Origin: Spirochaeta sp. UBA5339
GTDB taxonomy: Bacteria > Spirochaetota > Spirochaetia > DSM-2461
Reading direction: 5' to 3'
Assembly: GCA_002408085.1 (NCBI GenBank)
Contig: DHQL01000020.1
Coordinates: 35,555-99,554 of the forward strand
Length of the DNA: 64,000 nucleotides
A program made the translations under genes and the position numbers. The notes below the pieces were generated by a model. That model saw only the letters and a program-made list of their open reading frames with translations. It made no database searches and had not been told where the DNA came from. This document shows, piece after piece, positions 44,764 to 52,913 of the stretch (the first letter of the stretch is position 1; each line of letters opens with the position of its first letter).

Positions 44764-46539
44764 TCAGATTGGATCTCCGGGAGTCCCGGTTTTGGGAAGG
44801 GTAATGGTAAAGGTACAGCCCTTACCCTCCTCACTTTCCACAGCAACACTTCCCCCGTGAATCTGGGAGATGTGTTTTACAATGGACAGTCCCAGACCGG
44901 TACCGCCCAGATCCCTGCTGCGGGCCTTGTCGACCCTGTAGAAGCGCTCGAAGATCCTCGGCAGGTCCTCTTTGGGAATGCCGTAGCCCTCATCTTTTAC
45001 ATCGATATAGATATGTTTCTCATCACACCGGCCGATAACATGGATTCTGGTTTCCTCGGGACAGTACTTGACGGCATTCTGAATCAGATTGGTCAGGGCC
45101 TGCTCCATCAGCACCGGATGGGCCGAAACAACACAGCTGCTGTCGCACTCCACCATCAGGGGGGAGTTTTTCTTCTTGGCCTTCACCTGACAGACCGAAA
45201 CGGCACTTGAAAGAAGGTCCTCCAGGGGAAAGGTCTCCTTGTGGAACCGTTTTCTTCCGTCCTCCACTCTGGACAGGGTAAGAAGGTCATCGATCAGGGC
45301 ATTGAGGTTTCTGGTCTGACGGAACATGATGTCGATAAACTCCTCTGCCTTGTCGGGATACTTCAGGGCTCCCGCCTTGAGAGTTTCCACATAGCCCATA
45401 ATGGAGGTAACGGGAGTCTTCAGCTCATGGGATACATTGGCCACAAACTCCTTGCGCATCTCCTCCAGTTTTTTAATCTGGGTAATATCATTCATCACAA
45501 GAAGGACCGTCGGAGGAGTCTCCTCGTCCCTGTAGAGATAGTTGGTATAGACCTGCAGGTAGAGGTCCTTGTCGGCGTAGTAGATGATGCTCTCCATATC
45601 ACTGCTGTCTGAAATAGTCTTCTCAACCAGTTCGCAGGTCTCCACCGAGCGCATAACCTGAAGCAGGCCTTTACCATAGTAGTTAAGACCGTCTCCGGGA
45701 GTCAGCATGGCAATGGCAGCGGGGTTCATCTCCTTGACCTCAAGACGATGATTCAGAAGGATTACAGGTTCCCTCATGCTGTTGAGCATTCCCGCCAGTT
45801 CATTCTTCTGATAGGTAATGGTGCTGATCTTGTCCTGAAGCTGCCGGCCCATGGCATTGATGGATCTTGTCAGAGAGACAGCCTCTCTTGAACCGGCCAC
45901 ATCCAGCTCGGTATCAAAGTTCCCCTGGGCAAATTCACCGGCCACATCCTGCACCGACCGGAGTGTAAAGCTCAGGCGCCTGGCAATAAAGACCGTAGAG
46001 ATACTGCCCAGGATAAGAACCAGCACAAAGATCAGCATGATCTGTTCATAGATCCTGCTAACATCCTCCTGTATCTCCTCAATGGACTGGGAGAGGCGGA
46101 TCACTATATCCCGCTCGGGTTCATGGAGGGCCGTATAGAGCATCATCTTGGAAAGGGTCTTACTGTACCGGGACGAACTCCCCGCTCCTTCCAGAAAGGC
46201 CTTGCGGATCTCCGGTCTGTAGGCATGGTTATCCATGGTCGAAGCATCCTCATCGGTATCAGCAAGTACATGACCGTCCCTGTCAATCAGGGTGACTCTG
46301 ACTTCCGTTCCATGGGAGATTTCATAACTGTAGTGCTGAGCAATTTCAGGGTCCGCCAGATCCCTGTCGGGAACCAGGTTCAAAGCCATACGGGTCATAT
46401 TCATCTGACGGTGCAGAACGTCTCTGTACATTCCATTTTTAACAACAGAAATTGTAACGGCAAAGTAGAGAACCACCGTAAGCAGCAGGAGGATGAATAT
46501 GGTGAAAAAAAGCTGCTGAAAGAATGTTCGTCTGTACAT
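44764..46539 (-). CDS. PhoR-like sensor histidine kinase
   Basis: 591 residues: helix (about 9-31), an extracytoplasmic sensor (to about 155) with a mildly conserved VTLIDRDGHVLADTDEDA, a second helix, HAMP, a PAS domain (about 245-340), HisKA (FVANVSHELKTPVTSIMGY) and HATPase (NLIQNAVKYC, DEGYGIPKED, GGTGLGLSI). The order periplasmic-HAMP-PAS-HisKA is that of Gram-positive PhoR/PnpS. It follows and overlaps by one base its regulator gene. Phosphate as the signal is suggested by architecture and the operator of the regulator gene, not proven. Confidence 0.88.
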   Translation of the reverse strand: MYRRTFFQQLFFTIFILLLLTVVLYFAVTISVVKNGMYRDVLHRQMNMTRMALNLVPDRDLADPEIAQHYSYEISHGTEVRVTLIDRDGHVLADTDEDASTMDNHAYRPEIRKAFLEGAGSSSRYSKTLSKMMLYTALHEPERDIVIRLSQSIEEIQEDVSRIYEQIMLIFVLVLILGSISTVFIARRLSFTLRSVQDVAGEFAQGNFDTELDVAGSREAVSLTRSINAMGRQLQDKISTITYQKNELAGMLNSMREPVILLNHRLEVKEMNPAAIAMLTPGDGLNYYGKGLLQVMRSVETCELVEKTISDSSDMESIIYYADKDLYLQVYTNYLYRDEETPPTVLLVMNDITQIKKLEEMRKEFVANVSHELKTPVTSIMGYVETLKAGALKYPDKAEEFIDIMFRQTRNLNALIDDLLTLSRVEDGRKRFHKETFPLEDLLSSAVSVCQVKAKKKNSPLMVECDSSCVVSAHPVLMEQALTNLIQNAVKYCPEETRIHVIGRCDEKHIYIDVKDEGYGIPKEDLPRIFERFYRVDKARSRDLGGTGLGLSIVKHISQIHGGSVAVESEEGKGCTFTITLPKTGTPGDPI

Positions 46540-47225
46540 TACTCCCCCTTCATGCGGTATCCGATTCCGCGGACGGTTTCTATTATGCTGCCGGAGTCAC
46601 CCAGCTTGCGTCTGATCCCGAGGATCTGAACATCCACGGAACGGGCGGTTACAGGATAATCTTCCCCCTTAACCGAGTCAATAATCTGGTTTCTGGAAAA
46701 CACCCATCCCGGATTTTCCGCCAGAAATCTTAAGATGGAAAACTCTGTGGCTGACAGATCCACAGGATCACCATCCAGAAGGGTCAGATGCCTTGATGCA
46801 TCGATCATAAGGTTATGGAGAGTAATGGGGGTGCTCTTTTTCCCTCCGAAATCCGCCTGGGACTTTCTCAGGGCCGACTGGATTCTGGCTATCAGAACCC
46901 GGGGACTGAAGGGTTTGGTCATATAGTCGTCTGCACCTGTTTCAAGGCCGTAGACCACATCATCGTCCTCCGCCCGGGCCGTCAGCATCAGAACGGGGAT
47001 ATCCCTTGTTTCGATATCCTTCTTCAGATACTTGCAGACCTGATACCCGTCTATACCCGGAAGCATTATGTCCAGGATAATCAGATCCACACCGCCCCGG
47101 GAGGCCTTCTCAAGCCCCTCTTCTCCGTCTGCGGCCGTTGCAACCTCGTAGCCGCTCATCTCCAGGTTGAAGGAGATAAGTTCCCGGATATCCGACTCAT
47201 CCTCAATTATCAGTATTTTTGCCAT
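46539..47225 (-). CDS. PhoB-like response regulator
   Basis: 228 residues: receiver with Asp52 (IILDIMLPGIDG), Lys in MTKPFSP, and a winged helix with FSRNQIIDSVKGED, ARSVDVQILGIRRKL and ETVRGIGYRMKGE. The ordering and residues are most like PhoB/PnpR. AGGA lies 8 bases before the ATG. Upstream on the same strand are three GTTAG/CTAAC repeats at 11-base spacing, the geometry of a Pho box, suggesting autoregulation. No phosphate transporter lies in the window. Confidence 0.88.
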   Translation of the reverse strand: MAKILIIEDESDIRELISFNLEMSGYEVATAADGEEGLEKASRGGVDLIILDIMLPGIDGYQVCKYLKKDIETRDIPVLMLTARAEDDDVVYGLETGADDYMTKPFSPRVLIARIQSALRKSQADFGGKKSTPITLHNLMIDASRHLTLLDGDPVDLSATEFSILRFLAENPGWVFSRNQIIDSVKGEDYPVTARSVDVQILGIRRKLGDSGSIIETVRGIGYRMKGE

Positions 47226-47319
47226 TGTTCTATTCCTGATCTACCGGCTCAGTCCGAAGCGGTCAAAGCAGGCAGGATAATTTTCATTTTTTATTTTTCC
47301 TCACACTGGTGGGGGTCCG

Positions 47320-47346
47320 GTTAGTCTTCTGTTAGAAATGGGTTAG
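47320..47346 (-). promoter_or_regulatory. Candidate Pho-box-like direct repeats upstream of the phoB-like gene
   Basis: On the minus strand CTAAC recurs three times (47346-47342, 47335-47331, 47324-47320), exactly 11 bases apart. OmpR-family regulators such as PhoB bind repeats with this one-turn spacing. No convincing -10 could be fixed downstream. Confidence 0.5.
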
Positions 47347-47407
47347 TTTTTTCATACTGTGACAGAAATTAGATTGATGCTTTCAATTCACTATACATAC
47401 AGGTATA

Positions 47408-47445
47408 TTTCATCCCCTTTCATACACTGTTAATAGGGGATGAAA
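47408..47445. other. 11-bp inverted repeat upstream of tRNA-Leu copy 1
   Basis: TTTCATCCCCT (47408-47418) is matched by AGGGGATGAAA (47435-47445) with a 16-base loop, between the phoB-like promoter region and the tRNA promoter. It could be a regulator site or an RNA hairpin; nothing else is seen in 47226-47462 apart from the CTAAC repeats. Confidence 0.5.
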
Positions 47446-47462
47446 ATTTTCCCCGGGGGCTG

Positions 47463-47491
47463 TTGACAAAAACCGGCCCCTCAGGTATTTT
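47463..47491 (+). promoter_or_regulatory. Promoter of tRNA-Leu copy 1
   Basis: Perfect TTGACA, 17-base spacer, TATTTT; the start would lie about seven bases before the tRNA. Confidence 0.85.
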
Positions 47492-47504
47492 CTGTAAACC
47501 AATT

Positions 47505-47588
47505 GCGGTAGTGGTGGAATTGGTAGACACGCTAGCTTGAGGGGCTAGTGGTCGCAAGGCTGTGCTGGTTCAAGTCCAGTCTACCGCA
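47505..47588 (+). tRNA. tRNA-Leu (anticodon GAG), copy 1
   Basis: An 84-base gene with acceptor GCGGTAG/CTACCGC, D-arm, anticodon stem CTAGC/GCTAG with loop TTGAGGG (GAG), a long variable arm (GTGGTCGCAAGGCTGT) typical of class II tRNAs, and T-arm CTGGTTCAAGTCCAG. CCA is not encoded. It is identical over all 84 bases to copy 2 at 55992-56075. Confidence 0.97.
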
Positions 47589-47600
47589 TTAGTATTAAAA

Positions 47601-47636
47601 ACCGGGAAGCAAATACCTCGCTTCCCGGTTTTTTTT
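47601..47636 (+). terminator. Terminator after tRNA-Leu copy 1
   Basis: ACCGGGAAGC/GCTTCCCGGT 10-bp stem followed by eight T. The same hairpin with the same loop recurs after the second element at 56352-56380. Confidence 0.93.
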
Positions 47637-47657
47637 ATTTTATAATCTGAATCAAAT

Positions 47658-47793
47658 ACTGGACTTGAACTGGAAGTCCGGCCGTGAATACATGCAACGG
47701 CAAATCCGCATGGATGCGGATTTAGGACTGGAAGAGGGCCGGAAATGAGTCAGCACGATGCTGACGAATGAACGGCAAGTCCAGTCTACCGCA
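47658..47793 (+). ncRNA. Structured tRNA-Leu-linked element, copy 1
   Basis: A 136-base element with nested helices: P1 47658-47667/47776-47785 (10 bp), P2 TCCGGCC 47677-47683/47737-47743, hairpin P3 47702-47709/47716-47723 (8 bp) and hairpin P4 47749-47755/47759-47765 (7 bp). Its last 18 bases repeat the 3' end of the tRNA exactly. Junctions (AACTGGAAG, GTGAATACATG, GGACTGGAAGAG) are identical in copy 2 while P3 and P4 are re-written with pairing kept. It sits between two terminators, so it may be its own short transcript; a TATAAT at 47641 precedes it without a clear -35. Family unknown to me. Confidence 0.75.
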
Positions 47794-47804
47794 AACAAGT
47801 TTTT

Positions 47805-47846
47805 AACCCGGTTACCAAATACCTCGGTAACCGGGTTATTTTTTTT
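47805..47846 (+). terminator. Terminator after element copy 1
   Basis: A 12-bp perfect stem AACCCGGTTACC/GGTAACCGGGTT with loop AAATACCTC, then a T-tract. The loop is the same in all four terminators of these two loci, while stems differ with pairing kept. Confidence 0.93.
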
Positions 47847-47885
47847 ATAATCTGAATAAAACACTGGACTAAAACGGAAGCGCTG
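47846..47885 (+). repeat. Truncated further copy of the element start
   Basis: TATAATCTGAATAAAACACTGGAC repeats the lead-in and P1 5' strand of the element (47641-47664), then similarity is lost (AAAACGGAAG). This indicates an eroded additional unit of a former tandem array. Confidence 0.7.
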
Positions 47886-48350
47886 ATATCTCTGCATTAG
47901 AAAGTTAGTTGATAATTTTCCAGGAAAGAAGCTGCTCTATAGCCTTACAATCAGTTGAATCAATCTTTGGCAGTTTTTCAAAAATCTAAAAGAGACAATT
48001 CTGCGGCTCAATATAATTTGCCAACGTAGTTTCACACAGACTGAAAACCACAGCACTCGCATGGAGAATATTAATCCTGTAACACTGAATATAAAGCTAC
48101 AGATCTCCCATCACTTCCGACACCCCCAAAAGACGAATTCATAACTGAACACTGTCTTCCTCTAACCCTTGCATGCCTCATCTCTATATAATCTGAAACC
48201 ACTCAAATTCGCCTTTTTTGTCCAAATTTGAGAGAAAATTCAACTAAAACTGCAAGAACAGCTCGAAATTCCGGTGATACATTGGTTTTCACAGGACGGT
48301 TCCCGGGCAGTTTCCCCTTCGGGAAATCTGGCAGTTTAAAGGAAATATGG
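47886..48350. other. AT-rich intergenic region before the AraC regulator
   Basis: About 465 bases without a supportable gene. It holds a TATAAT-like box (48186-48191) and an inverted repeat CTCAAATT (48202-48209)/AATTTGAG (48225-48232) that could be a regulator site for the downstream sugar locus. An open frame from 48228 leads into the AraC gene but has no start signal of its own. Confidence 0.55.
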
Positions 48351-49271
48351 ATGAGTATTTATAACTTTGAACAGATAGAATTCAACAAACTCCAGCACTT
48401 CAACAGCTTCGTTACGGCTATTGATAACTCCAGTTTTCACTGGCACTACGAGTATGAACTCATCCATGTTCTGGAAGGCTCACTCATGGTCTATATGAAT
48501 CCGGAACCGGTACTTTTGAAAAAGGGAGACCTCCTCCTGATCAATTCAAAAACAGTCCACTCAATGGCGCACACGGAAGAGAGAAACACCTGTCTGATAC
48601 TACAGATCCATCCTGATCTCTTTCAGATGGAGGCGGAAGCTAATGTCTCCTACCGCTTTCATCTGAACAGTGCCCACGGAAAGATTCCGGCAGACTGGGA
48701 CAGAACGGATTTAATCAAAACAGCCTGCAGGCTGACCCTGCTCTATATGCAGAAGGAGAGGAAAAACTTCCACAGACTCAAAGCCCTGGTCTATAAGATC
48801 ATTGCCGATCTTTTCGACTATGTTCCCTATGATATGACCTTTCACTCCCCTTCAAACTCCGATGACTCCTCCCGGGTCATGGAGATTCTGGACTATATAG
48901 AGAACAACCTGCAGTCCGATGACGTGTTGGACCGGCTCTGCAGTGAGATGGGCCTGAGCGGCAAGTCTCTTTACCGCTTCTTGAAGGATCATATCGGCCT
49001 GTCCGCCAAGGAACTTGTGGATACCATGCGCATAGACAGGGCCAAACAGCTTTTGAAATTTACGAAGAAGAGCATGGACTACATTGTTGACATCTGCGGA
49101 TTCGGTTCGGAGAGCTCCTTCTACCGGATCTTCAAGGATAAAACGGGCTCAACTCCCAACCAATACAGAAAAAACGACCTTCCCGCCGACAGAAACCCCG
49201 AAATACAGGGCTATCTGAATTTCAGAAATACCGAGGCGGTAAGAGTGCTGATGAATATAGTGGAGGAATAA
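48351..49271 (+). CDS. AraC-family regulator with cupin sensor domain
   Basis: 306 residues from ATG 48351 (AAGGA 7 bases upstream). The N-terminal cupin domain (HWHYEYELIHVLEGSLMVYM, LLKKGDLLLINSKTVHSM) should bind a sugar, and the C-terminus is an AraC helix-turn-helix pair (DVLDRLCSEMGLSGKSLYRF; DYIVDICGFGSESSFYRIFK). It is followed after one base by a GH3 enzyme and then a sugar symporter, making it the probable local activator. Confidence 0.92.
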   Translation: MSIYNFEQIEFNKLQHFNSFVTAIDNSSFHWHYEYELIHVLEGSLMVYMNPEPVLLKKGDLLLINSKTVHSMAHTEERNTCLILQIHPDLFQMEAEANVSYRFHLNSAHGKIPADWDRTDLIKTACRLTLLYMQKERKNFHRLKALVYKIIADLFDYVPYDMTFHSPSNSDDSSRVMEILDYIENNLQSDDVLDRLCSEMGLSGKSLYRFLKDHIGLSAKELVDTMRIDRAKQLLKFTKKSMDYIVDICGFGSESSFYRIFKDKTGSTPNQYRKNDLPADRNPEIQGYLNFRNTEAVRVLMNIVEE

Positions 49272-49272
49272 A

Positions 49273-51333
49273 TTGAACAGTACCACACAAACAGACTTTC
49301 GTGAGAAGGCCCGGCTGATTGTCCAGGGACTCTCCCTCGAGGAGAAAGTCTGGTTGATGAGCGGAAAGATGACCTTCGATGAGGTCCGGGCTTCCATCAA
49401 GAAGCAGTCGGATCATCACTACAACCATATCCCCTACCCTTCAGGAGGACTGGAGGAACACGGCGTTTCTCCCATGCTCTTCTGCGACGGTCCCCGGGGC
49501 GTTGTCTGCGGTACCGGTAAAAGCACCTGCTTCCCGGTCTCAATGCTCAGAGGAGCCAGCTTTGATGCGGAGCTTGAAGAGAAGATTGGAGAGGCCATCG
49601 GCCGGGAAGTCCTCGGATACGGGGGCAACCTCTTTGCCGGTGTCTGCATCAATCTGCTCTACCATCCCGGATGGGGACGGGCCCAGGAGACCTATGGAGA
49701 GGAGTCCTTTCACCTGGGAGAGATGGGCGCCGCCCTGACCCGGGGTGTACAGAGCAAGGGAGTTATGGCCTGTGTCAAACACTACGCCTTCAACCAGATG
49801 GAAAACTCACGGTTCAAGGTGGATATCGACTGCAGCAAAAGAACCGAGAGAGAGGTGTTCCTGCCCCACTTCAAAAAGTGCATCGACAACGGCGCGGCCA
49901 GTGTGATGACCTCCTACAACAAGTACAAGGGCCCCATGTGCGGCCACAACAGCTACCTGATCCGGGATGTTCTGAAAAAAGAGTGGAACTTCGACGGCTT
50001 TGTAATGAGCGACTTTGTCTGGGGTGTCAAGAATACGGTGGAAGCCGCCTGCGGAGGCCAGGACATTGAGATGTGCTGTACCAAATACTACGGCGGCGCT
50101 CTTGTTGATGCCGTCAGGGAGGGAAAGGTTCCCGAAGAGGCCATCGATGAGGCAGCCGTCAGAATTATCAGCACAATTCAGGACTTCGAGAAGAAAAAAC
50201 AGCCGGGAGATCCCGAAAGCATCGGCAGCCCCGAGCATATAGCCCTGGCCCTTCAGTCTGCCAGAGAGGGGATGACCCTTCTGAAGAATGAAAACTCCAC
50301 CCTCCCCTTAAACAGGGAGAAGTGCCGAAAGATAGTTGTCCTGGGACGCCTTGCAGCCGAGGAAGTGACAGGGGACAAGGGTTCCAGCGAAGTTCATCCC
50401 GCCTATATCGTTACCCCCCTCAAGGGAATCGTAAAGGCTGCCGGAGATTGTGAGGTGACCTTCTACGAGGGAAGCGACCTGGACCACTGCCGTGAACTGG
50501 CTGAGTCCGCCGACGCCGTGATCTTTGTGGCAGGCTACGACTTCAACGATGAGGGCGAGTTTGTGGCAGAGGACAAGAAGGATGCCTATACCGGAGCCAT
50601 CGGCGGTGACAGGAAGGGCGGCCTCACCCTCCACAGGGAAGAGGAAGAGCTGATCAGAACCATCGCACCTCTTAACAGCAACTCAACCGTCGTACTGATC
50701 GGCGGAAGCATGATCATGATGGAGGAGTGGATTGACTCTGTCAGCAGCCTGATCATGGCCTACTACCCCGGAATGGAGGGAGGAACAGCCCTGGGCGAGA
50801 TCCTCTTCGGAGATGTGAATCCAAGCGGAAAGCTTCCCTTTGTGGTTCCCACTGATGAATCTCACCTGCCTGAAATCAACTGGGACACCGAAAGCCAGAA
50901 CTACGACTTTCTTCACGGCTATGTGAAGCTGGAAGCAGAAGGCATAACTCCCCGCTTCCCCTTCGGATACGGCCTCTCCTACACGGACTTTGAGTACTCT
51001 GGTCTCTCTGTAAGTCAGGATGAGGAGTACCTCTATGCAGAGTGTACCGTCAGCAACACCGGAGAACGCTCCGGAGAAGAGGCGGTCCAGATGTATGTGG
51101 GATTTCCCGAGTCCAAAGTGGAACGTCCCGTAAAAATCCTCCGTGGTTTCAAAAGAATTTCACTCAAGCCCGGAGAGAGCAGCAGGGTGTCTATCGAATG
51201 CAGAAAATCTGAGCTTTCCTGGTACAACGAAGTGATCGGGAAATTTGAGTTTGAAGAGATGAATTACCGGATCTATCTGGGAAGCAGCTCTGACAATAAA
51301 GACCTTATTCAAAAAGAAATATTTTTATCCTGA
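49273..51333 (+). CDS. Glycoside hydrolase family 3 (beta-glucosidase-like)
   Basis: 686 residues, no signal peptide. N-terminal TIM barrel with the KH motif (Lys169-His170) and nucleophile Asp247 in FVMSDFVWG, then the alpha/beta sandwich (NENSTLPLN, VVLGRLA...) and a C-terminal fibronectin III-like domain (ECTVSNTGERSGEEAVQMYV). It should cleave beta-glucosides (or beta-xylosides) in the cytoplasm after import by the GPH symporter encoded 12 bases downstream. TTG start with GGAGG upstream. Confidence 0.93.
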   Translation: MNSTTQTDFREKARLIVQGLSLEEKVWLMSGKMTFDEVRASIKKQSDHHYNHIPYPSGGLEEHGVSPMLFCDGPRGVVCGTGKSTCFPVSMLRGASFDAELEEKIGEAIGREVLGYGGNLFAGVCINLLYHPGWGRAQETYGEESFHLGEMGAALTRGVQSKGVMACVKHYAFNQMENSRFKVDIDCSKRTEREVFLPHFKKCIDNGAASVMTSYNKYKGPMCGHNSYLIRDVLKKEWNFDGFVMSDFVWGVKNTVEAACGGQDIEMCCTKYYGGALVDAVREGKVPEEAIDEAAVRIISTIQDFEKKKQPGDPESIGSPEHIALALQSAREGMTLLKNENSTLPLNREKCRKIVVLGRLAAEEVTGDKGSSEVHPAYIVTPLKGIVKAAGDCEVTFYEGSDLDHCRELAESADAVIFVAGYDFNDEGEFVAEDKKDAYTGAIGGDRKGGLTLHREEEELIRTIAPLNSNSTVVLIGGSMIMMEEWIDSVSSLIMAYYPGMEGGTALGEILFGDVNPSGKLPFVVPTDESHLPEINWDTESQNYDFLHGYVKLEAEGITPRFPFGYGLSYTDFEYSGLSVSQDEEYLYAECTVSNTGERSGEEAVQMYVGFPESKVERPVKILRGFKRISLKPGESSRVSIECRKSELSWYNEVIGKFEFEEMNYRIYLGSSSDNKDLIQKEIFLS

Positions 51334-51344
51334 AGGAGATTAGA

Positions 51345-52694
51345 ATGAATAAAAAAATAGGTTTAGGTGAAAAACTGGCCTACGGTGTCGGCGACGCCGG
51401 ATGCAACTTTGTCTGGACAACAATCAGCATGTTCCTGATCCTCTACTACACCGACTCTGTCGGCATCAGTGCGGGAGTAGTCGGAACAATTATGCTTCTG
51501 ACCAGACTTCTTGACGGAGTAACGGACCTTGGAATGGGTGCGATTATCGACAGAACCAAAACCCGCTGGGGCAAGGCAAGACCCTGGGTCCTCTGGACTG
51601 CCCTTCCCATGGGAATCGGTATCGTTCTTCTCTTCAACGTTCCCTCAGGACTGGGAGACACAGGAAAGATCGTCTACTCCTTTCTGATCTACGTACTGGT
51701 TGCGGCCTTCTTTTACACAGCCTCAAACCTCTCTTACAACACACTGCTCTCACTGGCTGCTCCCGATCCCCAGGAAAGGGTTTCCATGAGTTCCATCCGC
51801 TTCTTCTTCACCCTGGGCACGGTTATTCTGATATCCAAAACCACAATGAATCTGGTTGCTAAGTTCGGCTGGAGCGGCATGTCCTGGATCTTCGGTGCCC
51901 TGGCAACAGTTCTTCTTCTGATTACATTCTTTTTCACCAAAGAAAGAGAGAGTGCTTCGGTTAAGAAAGAGAGCGCCGAACCAATGAAGATCAAGGACTC
52001 CTTCAAGGTTCTGGTCAAGAACAAGTACTTCCTCCTGATCACCCTGACATTTGTTATCAACTACATGGCCCTGGCCACCGCAACCGGAATTGCCGTCTAC
52101 TATGCAAGGGATATCCTCGGAAAGGTCGCCCTTATCGGAACCCTGGTTATGGCCTTTATCCTCCCCAAGATGCTGGGTAACCTGATCTACCCCAAGTTCG
52201 CCAAGCTTTTTGGAAACTGGAAGTGTATGATGGCCGGCTATGTTATGGAGATCGCCGGACTTCTGATTATTCTGGTAATGCCCACACAGATGAACTGGAT
52301 TATTGCCGGTCTGATCATCAAGGGACTGGGAGGAGTACCCCATACTGCCGGACTCTTCGCCCTTGTTGCCGACGTTGTCGACTATGGTGAGTGGAAAACC
52401 GGTGAGAGAATCGACGGTCTGACCTACAGTGCCTCCAGTTTCGGAATGAAGGTGGGAACAGGTCTCGGCGGAGCCCTGATTGGATGGGTACTGGCCCTCG
52501 GCGGTTATGATCCCTCACTGGCACAGCAGGGAGCAAGTGCAATCTTCGCCATCCAGTCCCTCTACATCCACATCCCAATCGCCCTCTACGCAGTGGGCCT
52601 TGTGATCATGGCCTTTATCAATATCGATAAGATTCATCCTGTTATCAAAAAAGAACTGGATGAGAGAAGAGGACTTGCCGTAAGTCCCGCCTGA
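51345..52694 (+). CDS. GPH-family sugar:cation symporter (MelB-like)
   Basis: 449 residues with 12 helices and the GPH features: GVGDAGCNFVWTTISMFLILYYTD at the N-terminus (two-part), DPIL-like position read here as LLDGVTDLGMGAIIDRTKTRWGK, and the central FFFTKERES loop. It imports glycosides with Na+ or H+. AGGAG precedes the ATG. It completes the araC-GH3-GPH locus. Confidence 0.94.
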   Translation: MNKKIGLGEKLAYGVGDAGCNFVWTTISMFLILYYTDSVGISAGVVGTIMLLTRLLDGVTDLGMGAIIDRTKTRWGKARPWVLWTALPMGIGIVLLFNVPSGLGDTGKIVYSFLIYVLVAAFFYTASNLSYNTLLSLAAPDPQERVSMSSIRFFFTLGTVILISKTTMNLVAKFGWSGMSWIFGALATVLLLITFFFTKERESASVKKESAEPMKIKDSFKVLVKNKYFLLITLTFVINYMALATATGIAVYYARDILGKVALIGTLVMAFILPKMLGNLIYPKFAKLFGNWKCMMAGYVMEIAGLLIILVMPTQMNWIIAGLIIKGLGGVPHTAGLFALVADVVDYGEWKTGERIDGLTYSASSFGMKVGTGLGGALIGWVLALGGYDPSLAQQGASAIFAIQSLYIHIPIALYAVGLVIMAFINIDKIHPVIKKELDERRGLAVSPA

Positions 52695-52913
52695 TAGAGA
52701 TTATTTCAGAGAGGGAGAGCGCGTCTTTCCCTCCCTTGCCTATGGTTCCAATCCTTTTTGCACATAGATAACTTATTTGAATAGATAGAAAGAAATAAGA
52801 AAAGTTCTTAATTGACAGAATCAATATTCCCGGAGTTAAATATTTATTAGTCAACCAATAATATTTCAACCGGATCTCTTCTCTCTGCCGGTTGGTAAAA
52901 AGGAAATCCTGCC

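Noticed and set aside
47776..47793. A third tRNA-Leu gene at the element ends
   Set aside because: Only the 3' strands of the T-arm and acceptor are present; no 5' acceptor strand, D-arm or anticodon arm can be found.
47571..47793. Prophage or integrative-element attachment sites at the tRNA 3' end
   Set aside because: The 18-bp direct repeats look att-like, but they lie only 205 and 263 bases apart and no integrase, recombinase or phage gene is in the window.
48228..48350. A longer AraC regulator starting at 48228
   Set aside because: The extra residues are low-similarity sequence without a start signal, whereas ATG 48351 has a good ribosome binding site and begins the cupin domain properly.
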